Positions 1 through 7,243 of a stretch of 21,323 bases of DNA are shown piece after piece. The DNA is from JBCAWW01 sp045106675 (lineage in GTDB: Bacteria; Bacteroidota; Bacteroidia; J057): contig JBGCFA010000443.1 of assembly GCA_045106675.1 (NCBI GenBank), forward strand, positions 1 through 21,323, in the 5' to 3' direction. Each line of letters starts with the position of its first letter. Within the stretch, counting starts at the first letter, position 1. The notes beneath the pieces were generated by a model. That model made no database searches, had not been told where the DNA came from, and worked only from the letters and a program-made list of their open reading frames with translations. A program made the position numbers and the translations under genes.

Positions 1-1572
1 GATTGGTTTACCTGAAAAAGCGTTTTTGTCAATAATGAATGGTGATAGATTGAGAAAATCATCCATCTCTTTTAGGTTTTTGACGACCAAGACACTGTGA
101 CTATCGGTGTAGATGTTTTGGTCCTTTTCACGGGAACGTAAAAACTCTTTGTCAAAAGCATTTAGCACCCCAATATTCATGCGAAACAGTGCGTCGCGAT
201 GCTTTGGTTTGAAAATATTGATGTCTTTGATCGTAACGAGTCGATATTTAGCCATAAAGGCTACCCCTTTGAGAAAAGCCGTCAAACAAAACTCTGTCTC
301 ATTACAGATTTGTTCCATCTCTTCGCTGGAGACATCCTCAGTATTGATGCGTGTTCGAACACTTTCCAAAAACTGATAGGCTTCGTAGGTCTCATCTTTT
401 TTCTCCAAACTCTCAAATAGGACCGAATACTCATCTATAAAGGGTGTCAACTTGGCGGTTTGAAATAGTTGACGAATCTTGTTAATCAGTTTGACGAAGT
501 CAAAAGCATTAGAAGTCTCAGGTAGTAAAGTGAAAGCCTTCATAAACTCATCATCCAAATCTAGTTTGCCTTCTATTTTGGCATCCCAAAGCTGAGCCAG
601 TAATATGTAACACATGAATTGGCTAGTCACCACATAGGTATATACCAACTGCTTGAGTCGAGGCATACCTGGGCGATTCATCATTTCAGCATTTGCTACC
701 AAAATCCGCAATTGAGCGCCTATGGGCCAAGGAAAGTTTTTGATGATTACTTCTGGATATTCGCGTGGGTCTCTAGGGTCGCCAAATTCATCCTCCATCT
801 CTCCATATAGCTTTTTGTTGTACTGAGCCATTGCTTCAAGTACTCCTACTATATATTGATTGACTTTATAGTTTTGACCAATGGATTCACCAAAACTAGC
901 GGGTAAAGAGACCTTTTTAAAATCAGGTAATTTCCAGTTGAGGACAGCTGGTGATTCTTCTTTTTCATCTACATAGAGTCCCCAAGGCATAACTGCATCA
1001 GGATTACTTTCTTCTTCCCAGATTAAGCTGCGAAAGATGGCGATCCCTTTGTCATCTCCATACTTGGTTTCTAAGAGGGCTTTGGCTTGAGTAAATGATT
1101 GTTGGATACTGGCTCCCGAAACTAAGGTTTGGTAAAACTGAATACCAAAATCCATGGCCATGGCATCTTGGACGGGTACAGAAGTCGCGATTACCGCTTT
1201 GACTCCTGCTTTTAGGAGCTGTATTACTTGTTTGCGAGTAGAGCAACCATTGAGCACCACCAATTGCAATTGGGATTGGCTCCCCAATAGTTGGGCTAGG
1301 CCCGTAGCATTGGCGTCCTGATCCTCTAATCGTAACTGAGTACCGTTTGCATGGCCACCATAATGGAATATGTTGACTCTATCTCGAAAACGGTTGAAAT
1401 TGTGGAATATGTCGTCTATGTCAGCGCTTTCTTCCCGATAGATTTCTAAATGCCCGGCATCGTGCCTGTCTTGTAGGGCACGATAAATACCGCGAGCTTC
1501 TTGCTTAAGTAAATCCAGATGGGCGTCCTGGTCATTGGCAAAGGCGAGGAAAATTACCGGCTTGCCTTTCAT
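1..1572 (-). CDS. CHAT-domain cysteine protease-like protein (C-terminus cut by window edge)
   Basis: An open frame of 524 codons runs from ATG at 1572 to the left edge without a stop, so the protein is incomplete at its C-terminus. The N-terminal ~200 residues read as a CHAT (caspase HetF associated with TPRs) domain: a first strand VIFLAFAN (residues 6-13), the catalytic His in FHYGGHANG (His74), the catalytic Cys in VVLNGCST (Cys110), and a closing MPWGLYV (195-201). Both members of the caspase-type Cys-His dyad are present, so the protease is probably active. The remaining ~320 residues are mostly helical, have no motif I recognise, and include a conserved-looking LSPFIIDKNAF stretch near the window edge. 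There is no TPR and no signal peptide, so it should be cytosolic. It is transcribed divergently from the parvulin operon. CHAT proteins often act as effectors in defence or regulated proteolysis, but nothing nearby shows which; the target is unknown. Confidence 0.85.
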   Translation of the reverse strand, partial: MKGKPVIFLAFANDQDAHLDLLKQEARGIYRALQDRHDAGHLEIYREESADIDDIFHNFNRFRDRVNIFHYGGHANGTQLRLEDQDANATGLAQLLGSQSQLQLVVLNGCSTRKQVIQLLKAGVKAVIATSVPVQDAMAMDFGIQFYQTLVSGASIQQSFTQAKALLETKYGDDKGIAIFRSLIWEEESNPDAVMPWGLYVDEKEESPAVLNWKLPDFKKVSLPASFGESIGQNYKVNQYIVGVLEAMAQYNKKLYGEMEDEFGDPRDPREYPEVIIKNFPWPIGAQLRILVANAEMMNRPGMPRLKQLVYTYVVTSQFMCYILLAQLWDAKIEGKLDLDDEFMKAFTLLPETSNAFDFVKLINKIRQLFQTAKLTPFIDEYSVLFESLEKKDETYEAYQFLESVRTRINTEDVSSEEMEQICNETEFCLTAFLKGVAFMAKYRLVTIKDINIFKPKHRDALFRMNIGVLNAFDKEFLRSREKDQNIYTDSHSVLVVKNLKEMDDFLNLSPFIIDKNAFSGKPI

Positions 1573-1685
1573 ATATTCGTTTCAAGGGCTATTCGATTGT
1601 TAAGACATGAAAATATTTGAACAATGGTTGTATATGTTTTCCGGTCCGGCGATACGGGTTTTCCCCCCTATCTATTTGTTATTCA

Positions 1686-1716
1686 TTTCTTTATTGGCGG
1701 TTGTTTACTAAATTTG
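1686..1716 (+). promoter_or_regulatory. Candidate Bacteroidota promoter of the parvulin operon
   Basis: TAAATTTG at 1709-1716 fits the Bacteroidota -7 consensus TAnnTTTG. TTTC at 1686-1689 is a one-mismatch -33 element with a 19-base spacer. This would start transcription near 1722 and give a leader of about 25 bases before the ATG at 1748. A second TAAGTTTG lies at 1733-1740 but is too close to the start codon to give a usable leader. The 175-base divergent region shows no clear promoter for the CHAT gene on the other strand. Confidence 0.4.
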
Positions 1717-1747
1717 CCCCTCTGTTTTTTAATAAGTTTGGTACTTT

Positions 1748-3754
1748 ATGTTCAAAAATATCCTTCCCGTCTTGTGGGGTCTGGGGCTTCTACTAGCTAT
1801 TGGAGCCTGTAAAACCACAAAAACCACCACAACTACCACTACGACTATTCCGGAAGATAGTAGTCCGGCCCTACTCAGTTTCAAAGAAGGAACTGTCACA
1901 AAAGCTGAATTTGAGCGGGTTTACGCCAAAAATAATGGCGGCAAAGAGACTGCTGCAGCTCAGGCTACTGATGAGTATCGTGAATACCTCGATCTATATG
2001 TCAATTTCAAACGCAAAGTCTTTGAGGCCGAATCTGTTGGACTAGATACCACAGAGGCCTTCAAGCAAGAGTTTGAAACTTATCGCAAGCAACTTGTGCA
2101 ACCCTATCTATCTGCCAAAGAGGTCGAAGATCAGTTGGTCAAGGAAGCCTATGATCGTTCGGGTATGCTAGTTAGCGCTAGTCATATTCTCATTATGGTC
2201 AATGAGGATGCTGGTCCAGAAGATACTTTGGCCGCTTATAATAAGGTCAAAGACCTGCGCGATTCAGTCGTGGTTCATGGCAAAGACTTCGCCGATTTGG
2301 CCGCACTATACTCTCAAGATCCTTCTGCTAAGGAAAACAGTGGTGCGTTAGGTTACTTCTCGGCTTTCGATATGGTTTATCCCTTCGAGAACGCTGCTTT
2401 CAATACTACCGTAGGGGAAGTTTCTGAGCCTCTCCGTACTCGATTTGGCTATCATATTCTCAAAGTCAATGACAAGATCACACGTGAAGGCACCAAAACG
2501 GTAGCCCACATCATCGTGAGAGTAGGGGATCGCTATTCTGCCAAGACCGAAGATCAAGCGGTTGAGATCGTCAAAGAAATCTATCAAAAACTGCAAAATG
2601 GTGAAGCCTTTGCTACCCTAGCGCAACAATACTCTGACGATCCCAACTCTGCTAATAATGGCGGAGACCTCGGTTCTGGGCGTTTGCTTCCAGTAATGGA
2701 AGAGCTCAAAAACAAAATGGGGGAAGGCGAATTCTCTGAACCTTTTCAGACTCGATTTGGCTGGCATATCCTCGCAGTAACCGAAGTAGAGACCCGTCCA
2801 GCATTTGATGAAGCTAAAGCTGGGCTCAAGCAAAAAATCCAGCGTGATAGTCGCGCTCAAGTCAGTCGCACCGCTTTGATCGAACGTATCAAGGACGAAA
2901 GCAATTATGCGATCAATACAGCGAACTTAGATGCTTTCAAAGCACAGCTTAACGATAACTTCCCCAAAGGGCTTTGGCAAGTTGATACGGCCCAACAGCC
3001 TTTGTATGCTCTTCCTTTGATCACCTTCGGTGGAACGCAGAGTCGCAGCATCCAAGACTTTATCGATTTCTATAAAAAGACCAGAGCCAGACGTCCACGA
3101 ATGACGCCTCAACAGGCCGCTGATGATATCCTTAAGATATACTCGGAGCAACAATTGTTGGCATACGAAGAGGAGCAACTACCGTTGAAAAATCCGGCTT
3201 TTCGCCACCTTTTGCAGGAATATCGCGATGGTATCCTACTCTTTACCTTGATGGAGCAAAAAGTCTGGAAGCGTGCGGTAGAAGATACTACTGGGCTGAA
3301 AAACTATTATGAAGCTCATCAAGATTCGTTTTACAAAAACGATATCATAGAAGCTAAAGAATATATCGCGACCGAGAAAGCTGTGCTTGAGCAAGTACAA
3401 GAATGGTTAGCGGCAGGCTGGGCTGATGCCCAAATAGATTCTGCAATGCGTGAGGGTTCTGCTTTAAAACTTCGGATCATCCGTCAGACTTTTGAAAAAG
3501 AGGGAGAAGGCACGCAAGCAGCTTGGTTTAATCTCGCCGAAGGCGAACGTAGCGCTATCTTTAATGAAGGCGAAACCTTCCGTATTCTAGAGGTTGAGGC
3601 CAAGCGTCCAGCCGGAATCCAAGCGTTCGACAAGGTCAAGTCTGAAGCTATCACTCGCTATCAAGACTACCTCGAAAAAGAATGGTTAGCTGAGCTAGCA
3701 CAAAAATATCCGGTCGAAATTCAGGAAAATGTCTTTACAAATCTTTTCAAATAG
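1748..3754 (+). CDS. Two-domain parvulin-type peptidyl-prolyl isomerase lipoprotein
   Basis: A 668-residue secreted PPIase that probably helps fold outer-membrane or periplasmic proteins. Residues 1-21 form a lipoprotein signal with lipobox IGAC (Cys21 lipidated), followed by a threonine-rich tether with eight consecutive Thr (22-35). A SurA/PpiD-like N-terminal helical region is followed by two tandem rotamase (PpiC) domains at about 141-240 and 251-346. Each has the ASHILI or AHIIVR first strand, a G-x-LG loop (GALGYFSAF, GGDLGSG) and the closing F-x-TRFGYHIL / FQTRFGWHIL. The C-terminal ~300 residues are helical and probably form the chaperone cradle. The start at 1748 is chosen because it gives a complete signal peptide. 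It is first gene of a four-gene operon and overlaps the next gene by 26 bases. Family assignment is firm; client proteins are not known. Confidence 0.9.
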   Translation: MFKNILPVLWGLGLLLAIGACKTTKTTTTTTTTIPEDSSPALLSFKEGTVTKAEFERVYAKNNGGKETAAAQATDEYREYLDLYVNFKRKVFEAESVGLDTTEAFKQEFETYRKQLVQPYLSAKEVEDQLVKEAYDRSGMLVSASHILIMVNEDAGPEDTLAAYNKVKDLRDSVVVHGKDFADLAALYSQDPSAKENSGALGYFSAFDMVYPFENAAFNTTVGEVSEPLRTRFGYHILKVNDKITREGTKTVAHIIVRVGDRYSAKTEDQAVEIVKEIYQKLQNGEAFATLAQQYSDDPNSANNGGDLGSGRLLPVMEELKNKMGEGEFSEPFQTRFGWHILAVTEVETRPAFDEAKAGLKQKIQRDSRAQVSRTALIERIKDESNYAINTANLDAFKAQLNDNFPKGLWQVDTAQQPLYALPLITFGGTQSRSIQDFIDFYKKTRARRPRMTPQQAADDILKIYSEQQLLAYEEEQLPLKNPAFRHLLQEYRDGILLFTLMEQKVWKRAVEDTTGLKNYYEAHQDSFYKNDIIEAKEYIATEKAVLEQVQEWLAAGWADAQIDSAMREGSALKLRIIRQTFEKEGEGTQAAWFNLAEGERSAIFNEGETFRILEVEAKRPAGIQAFDKVKSEAITRYQDYLEKEWLAELAQKYPVEIQENVFTNLFK

Positions 3755-4619
3755 ACCTCGCTTAATCCGTCAGATTATTTACTGGACAGTGGGCCTACTT
3801 TGTGTAGGTTGTGCTAGTGATGGTAATAATGCAAAGTCTGATATCATCGTCCGCTATCGTCAGCACAACTTATCTCGTGCTGAGATAGATCAATTTGTGC
3901 CTGCAGCAAGTACCGGTCCAGATAGTATTCGCTACGCGCAACGCTTTATTGAAGAGTGGTTGAGAGGGCAAGCTGTATCTGAGCATGCCAAATCACGTAT
4001 TGATGGACTCAATGATCAAATTGCTGCCCAGATGCGTGAGTTTGAAAGAGATCTCATCCGGCACGCTTATTCTCAATATGTAACTGAGGAAAACGCGAAT
4101 GACTTACGCGTTAGCGAAGCCGAAATCAATTCCTACTACGCTGAGAATCCTGATAAATTCATTAGTGATACGGAGTACTTTCAATTCTTTTTTGTCCGAA
4201 CCAAAGAGTACTCAAATCAAGAAGTTGTGCCGCTCATGCGTCGCAATGATGAAGACAAATTAGGAGAATTGCGCGAATGGGTTCGACAAAACGCTGTCGA
4301 ATATCGTCTTGATAGTTCATACGTTACCGAAACTGAACTAAATAGGGTTGGTGATGGTTACTATTATGGAAACATCAAACGTTCCTATAGTCCAACAGTT
4401 TATCCCTACTCCGTCAAAATCGGGGAAGAAACGTATTATAATTATTTCCGACTACTCAACACGATCAAGTCGGGAGATCGTTTGCCATTGCGAGTTTGTG
4501 CCCCGATGATCCGGAATATCCTCTACAATCAGAAAAAAAATCTTTTGATCGAACGTGAAGAGGCGGCACTCGTACAGCAAGCTAGGTCTGCTAAAAAGAT
4601 AAAGCGATACGATGAGTAA
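3729..4619 (+). CDS. Parvulin-operon periplasmic protein, degenerate PPIase/SurA-like
   Basis: A 296-residue exported protein between two parvulins. Residues 12-28 are hydrophobic and end in CVGC, which could be a lipoprotein signal, although the lipobox is atypical because Cys instead of Leu, Val or Ile sits at -3. The middle (about 65-140) is helical and resembles the SurA/PpiD N-terminal helices, with a SEAEINSYYAENPDKF segment typical of parvulin linkers. After it, where a rotamase domain would be expected, the ASHIL strand and the GG-LG loop are missing, so catalytic isomerase activity is doubtful. The start lies 26 bases inside the preceding gene, which suggests translational coupling. 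The most likely role, inferred from position, is a chaperone or adaptor working with the flanking PPIases. Confidence 0.75.
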   Translation: MSLQIFSNRPRLIRQIIYWTVGLLCVGCASDGNNAKSDIIVRYRQHNLSRAEIDQFVPAASTGPDSIRYAQRFIEEWLRGQAVSEHAKSRIDGLNDQIAAQMREFERDLIRHAYSQYVTEENANDLRVSEAEINSYYAENPDKFISDTEYFQFFFVRTKEYSNQEVVPLMRRNDEDKLGELREWVRQNAVEYRLDSSYVTETELNRVGDGYYYGNIKRSYSPTVYPYSVKIGEETYYNYFRLLNTIKSGDRLPLRVCAPMIRNILYNQKKNLLIEREEAALVQQARSAKKIKRYDE

Positions 4620-4654
4620 GTCGGCATGCAACCTTTACTAGTCTAAAATCCACT

Positions 4655-4686
4655 TAAGGGGGGAGAAAGCACAAATGCACCCCTTA
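4655..4686 (+). repeat. Short stem-loop in the leader of the SurA-like gene
   Basis: TAAGGGG (4655-4661) and CCCCTTA (4680-4686) are perfectly complementary over 7 bases with an 18-base loop. There is no following T-run, so this is not a standard terminator. It lies in the 122-base gap before the SurA-like gene, which has no recognisable promoter of its own, so it may mark RNA processing within the operon or be fortuitous. Confidence 0.25.
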
Positions 4687-4741
4687 TTTGAGCCTTTTAG
4701 GTGCTATTTGCATGACTTCGATCGCTTTAAAGACAATCATT

Positions 4742-6070
4742 ATGAAAAGATTAACATTTCTCTTTGTTTTCGTCCTTTTGGCAAATTTGGCCGGGGCCCA
4801 AACCCTTGACCGGATTGTCGCGATCATCGGTGAAGAGGTGATCCTCCAATCTGATGTCGAAAACCAGTATCAGTATATGATTCTCAATGGCCAGAAAGAT
4901 GACGGTACTTTGCGTTGTCAGGTGATGGAGAATCTCGTAGTCAATAAACTTCTTCTCAACAAAGCGCAGCAAGACAGTATCGAAGTATCTGCAACAGAAG
5001 TTACTGCTGAGATCGACCGCAGGGTTGAATATCTATTAGCTCAGATGGGCGGCAATGTTCGTGAATTTGAGCGTATCTATGGCAAATCTGTCGCTGAATT
5101 TAGAGAAGATATATTTGCCGAGATTAGAGATGAAGTATTGATCAATCGTCAACGTAATACTTTGTTGCAAGAGGCTGAAATCACTCCTAGCGAAGTGCAA
5201 GCTTTTTATCAGTCGCTAGACATTGATAGTGTGGGCTTATTGCCGGCAGAAGTTGAGGTAAATCATATCGTGATCGTACCACCACCTTCACAAGAGAGTA
5301 TTGATAAAGCAATAGCCGACTTGATCAGCTATCGCGATCAAGCAACCAACGGAACTGACTTTAGTGAATTAGCCGCCAAACACTCAGATGAGCCTGGTGC
5401 GAATCGTAGTCGCGGATACTTAGGTGAGTTTAGCCGTGGTTTGATGGTTCCAGAGTTTGAAGAAGTGGTTTACGCAATGCGCGAAGGTGAAATTTCGCAG
5501 CCTTTCCGCACAGAATTTGGTTATCATGTGGTCCTATTGCACGAACGCCGAGGTCAAATCCTACGAGCTAGTCATATATTGAAGCGTCTGCGTCCTAGTT
5601 CAAACGGGGATTCTATCGCGATTGACTCACTCCGTAAGATTGTCACATTGATTGAAACGGATTCGTTTTCCTTCGAACAGGCAGCGATTCGCTTTTCTTC
5701 AGACCGTCAGACAAAACACTGTGGAGGGTGTATCACCAATCCACAAACCCAAGAATTGAGAATCTCAATGGATATGTTGGATGCGGATATGTTTTTTAAG
5801 GTAGATGAAATGGAAGCCGGGGAGATTTCAGAGCCGATGGAACTCACGATGGGAGATAATTCCAGTGCCTTTCACATCATGTATCTCAAAAATAAAATCC
5901 CGCCTCATAAGCCCAATTTGAAGGATGACTACCAAAAAATCAGGGACTCGGCCCTCCGCAATAAGCAGTATGAAGATTTCGAAAAGTGGCTAGAATCCGC
6001 TAAGAAAAATATCTATATTGATATCAAACCTACCGAGTGCTACAATGCCCTTAAAACCTGGGTCCAATAA
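4742..6070 (+). CDS. surA: SurA-type periplasmic chaperone / peptidyl-prolyl isomerase
   Basis: A 442-residue protein with the full SurA layout, likely to escort outer-membrane proteins across the periplasm. Residues 1-19 are a cleavable Sec signal (MKRLTFLF...LAGA, cut before Gln20). I chose the ATG at 4742 over the upstream in-frame ATG at 4688 because only 4742 puts the signal peptide at the N-terminus. The mature start TLDRIVAIIGEEVILQSDVE matches the SurA N-terminal strand. The first parvulin domain (about 170-268) is intact: VNHIVI, RGYLGEF, FRTEFGYHVV. The second (about 272-384) has RASHIL but carries CGGC (327-330) where parvulins usually have a GG loop, and a weak end. Its stop codon shares one base with the start of the next gene (TAATG), indicating coupling. 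The assignment is firm; the fit to Bacteroidota SurA is closer than to the enterobacterial protein. Confidence 0.88.
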   Translation: MKRLTFLFVFVLLANLAGAQTLDRIVAIIGEEVILQSDVENQYQYMILNGQKDDGTLRCQVMENLVVNKLLLNKAQQDSIEVSATEVTAEIDRRVEYLLAQMGGNVREFERIYGKSVAEFREDIFAEIRDEVLINRQRNTLLQEAEITPSEVQAFYQSLDIDSVGLLPAEVEVNHIVIVPPPSQESIDKAIADLISYRDQATNGTDFSELAAKHSDEPGANRSRGYLGEFSRGLMVPEFEEVVYAMREGEISQPFRTEFGYHVVLLHERRGQILRASHILKRLRPSSNGDSIAIDSLRKIVTLIETDSFSFEQAAIRFSSDRQTKHCGGCITNPQTQELRISMDMLDADMFFKVDEMEAGEISEPMELTMGDNSSAFHIMYLKNKIPPHKPNLKDDYQKIRDSALRNKQYEDFEKWLESAKKNIYIDIKPTECYNALKTWVQ

Positions 6071-7050
6071 TGCAGAAATACAAGACTGAAGTAGAGGCCG
6101 CAGATGCGATGGCCGCTAAATACAAAGAACTTAAAGAAGAAATTGCAAAAGTTATAGTCGGTCAGGAGGAAGTCGTTGACAACCTCCTGATCGCGCTTTT
6201 TTGTAAAGGTCATACCTTACTTGTCGGAGTGCCAGGACTAGCCAAGACTCTCTTGATTAGTACCATCGCCGAAGTACTCCACCTCGAGTTTAGCCGGATT
6301 CAGTTTACCCCAGACCTCATGCCGAGTGATATTGTCGGTACGGAAATCTTAGAGGTAGATGAAGAGACAGGTAAGAAATACTTCAAATTTATCAAAGGGC
6401 CGATCTTTGCCAATATGCTCTTGGCTGATGAGATCAACCGTACTCCTCCAAAGACTCAAGCTGCTTTGCTTGAGGCTATGCAGGAAAAACGCGTTACCAT
6501 TGCTGGTGAGACTCATGTCTTGAGTCCTCCATTTTTTGTACTGGCTACCCAAAACCCGATAGAGCAGGAAGGTACTTACCCATTGCCAGAAGCCCAGTTG
6601 GACCGCTTTATGTTCAACATCAAGGTGGACTATCCGAGTATCGCTGAGGAGATCGAAATTGTCAAAGCGACTACCTCAAACAAGAAGGTCGAACTCAAAA
6701 CCATCCTGACCGAAGAAGACATTATCTACTTTCAGAATCTTGTACGTACTGTGCCAGTTCCTGACAATGTGATCGAATATGCCGTACAGTTGGTCAATCG
6801 TACGCGTATCACCACTCCCCATGTACCTGAAGAGATCAAAGAACTCATCAGTTGGGGGGCTGGACCTCGTGCCTCTCAGTATTTGATTCTAGCCGCTAAG
6901 GCCAAAGCTTTGCTCAAAGGCAAGTATAGCCCTGACATAGAAGAAATCAATGAAGTAGCGATCCCCGTATTGCGTCACCGTATCGTGCCGAGCTTTACTG
7001 CTGAAGCTGAAGGCATCACAGCCGACGACATTATTCGAAGATTGATGTAG
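6070..7050 (+). CDS. MoxR-family AAA+ ATPase
   Basis: A 326-residue cytosolic AAA+ ATPase of the MoxR class, which act as chaperones helping to mature or activate other protein complexes. Visible motifs are Walker A GVPGLAKT (53-60), Walker B LLADEINR (117-124), sensor 1 ATQNP (159-163), the PEAQLDRF arginine-finger region (173-180) and a C-terminal lid with GAGPRAS. The length is normal for the family. The start overlaps the SurA-like stop by one base, so it is the last gene of the parvulin operon and is followed at once by an intrinsic terminator. The usual MoxR partners (a DUF58 protein and vWA-domain proteins) are not next to it here. Its link to envelope folding is an inference from operon position. 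Confidence 0.92.
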   Translation: MQKYKTEVEAADAMAAKYKELKEEIAKVIVGQEEVVDNLLIALFCKGHTLLVGVPGLAKTLLISTIAEVLHLEFSRIQFTPDLMPSDIVGTEILEVDEETGKKYFKFIKGPIFANMLLADEINRTPPKTQAALLEAMQEKRVTIAGETHVLSPPFFVLATQNPIEQEGTYPLPEAQLDRFMFNIKVDYPSIAEEIEIVKATTSNKKVELKTILTEEDIIYFQNLVRTVPVPDNVIEYAVQLVNRTRITTPHVPEEIKELISWGAGPRASQYLILAAKAKALLKGKYSPDIEEINEVAIPVLRHRIVPSFTAEAEGITADDIIRRLM

Positions 7051-7069
7051 AATGATCCTCGATTAGCAT

Positions 7070-7111
7070 AAAAAATCAGCTTTACATTGTGATGTGAAGC
7101 TGATTTTTTTT
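7070..7111 (+). terminator. Intrinsic terminator of the parvulin-MoxR operon
   Basis: AAAAAATCAGCTT (7070-7082) pairs perfectly with AAGCTGATTTTTT (7097-7109). A U-G wobble and a further ACAT/ATGT stem (7084-7087 / 7092-7095) extend it to a stem of about 18 pairs with a TGTG loop and a T-run to 7111. It lies 20 bases after the MoxR stop. The A-run opposite the T-run means it could also work in reverse, but no minus-strand gene approaches it. Confidence 0.88.
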
Positions 7112-7115
7112 GACC

Positions 7116-7196
7116 TAAGCGTTCGGCAAGGCCGGGTTGATGCAAACGCCGATCGATCTACTAGTTTTTATTTTTTATACCTTCGGTGAACGCTTA
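7116..7196. repeat. Long-spaced inverted repeat upstream of the glycosyltransferase
   Basis: TAAGCGTTC (7116-7124) is exactly repeated in inverted form as GAACGCTTA (7188-7196). Just inside it AAGG (7128-7131) pairs with CCTT (7179-7182) across a small internal loop. The centre holds the palindrome GATCGATC (7151-7158) and an A/T-rich stretch. It begins five bases after the terminator T-run and ends 47 bases before the glycosyltransferase start. It might be a small mobile-element remnant or a leader structure; there is no clear flanking duplication. Confidence 0.4.
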
Positions 7197-7243
7197 ATGA
7201 AGGAGTTCGTTTTGCGTTCTCGATTAATTGGTAATAGCGTAAT

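Noticed and set aside
1733..1740. TAAGTTTG as the promoter of the parvulin operon
   Set aside because: It fits the -7 consensus but ends only seven bases before the start codon, leaving almost no leader; 1709-1716 is better placed.
4688..4741. N-terminal extension of the SurA-like protein from the ATG at 4688
   Set aside because: It would place 18 residues ahead of a clear Sec signal peptide; the ATG at 4742 is preferred.
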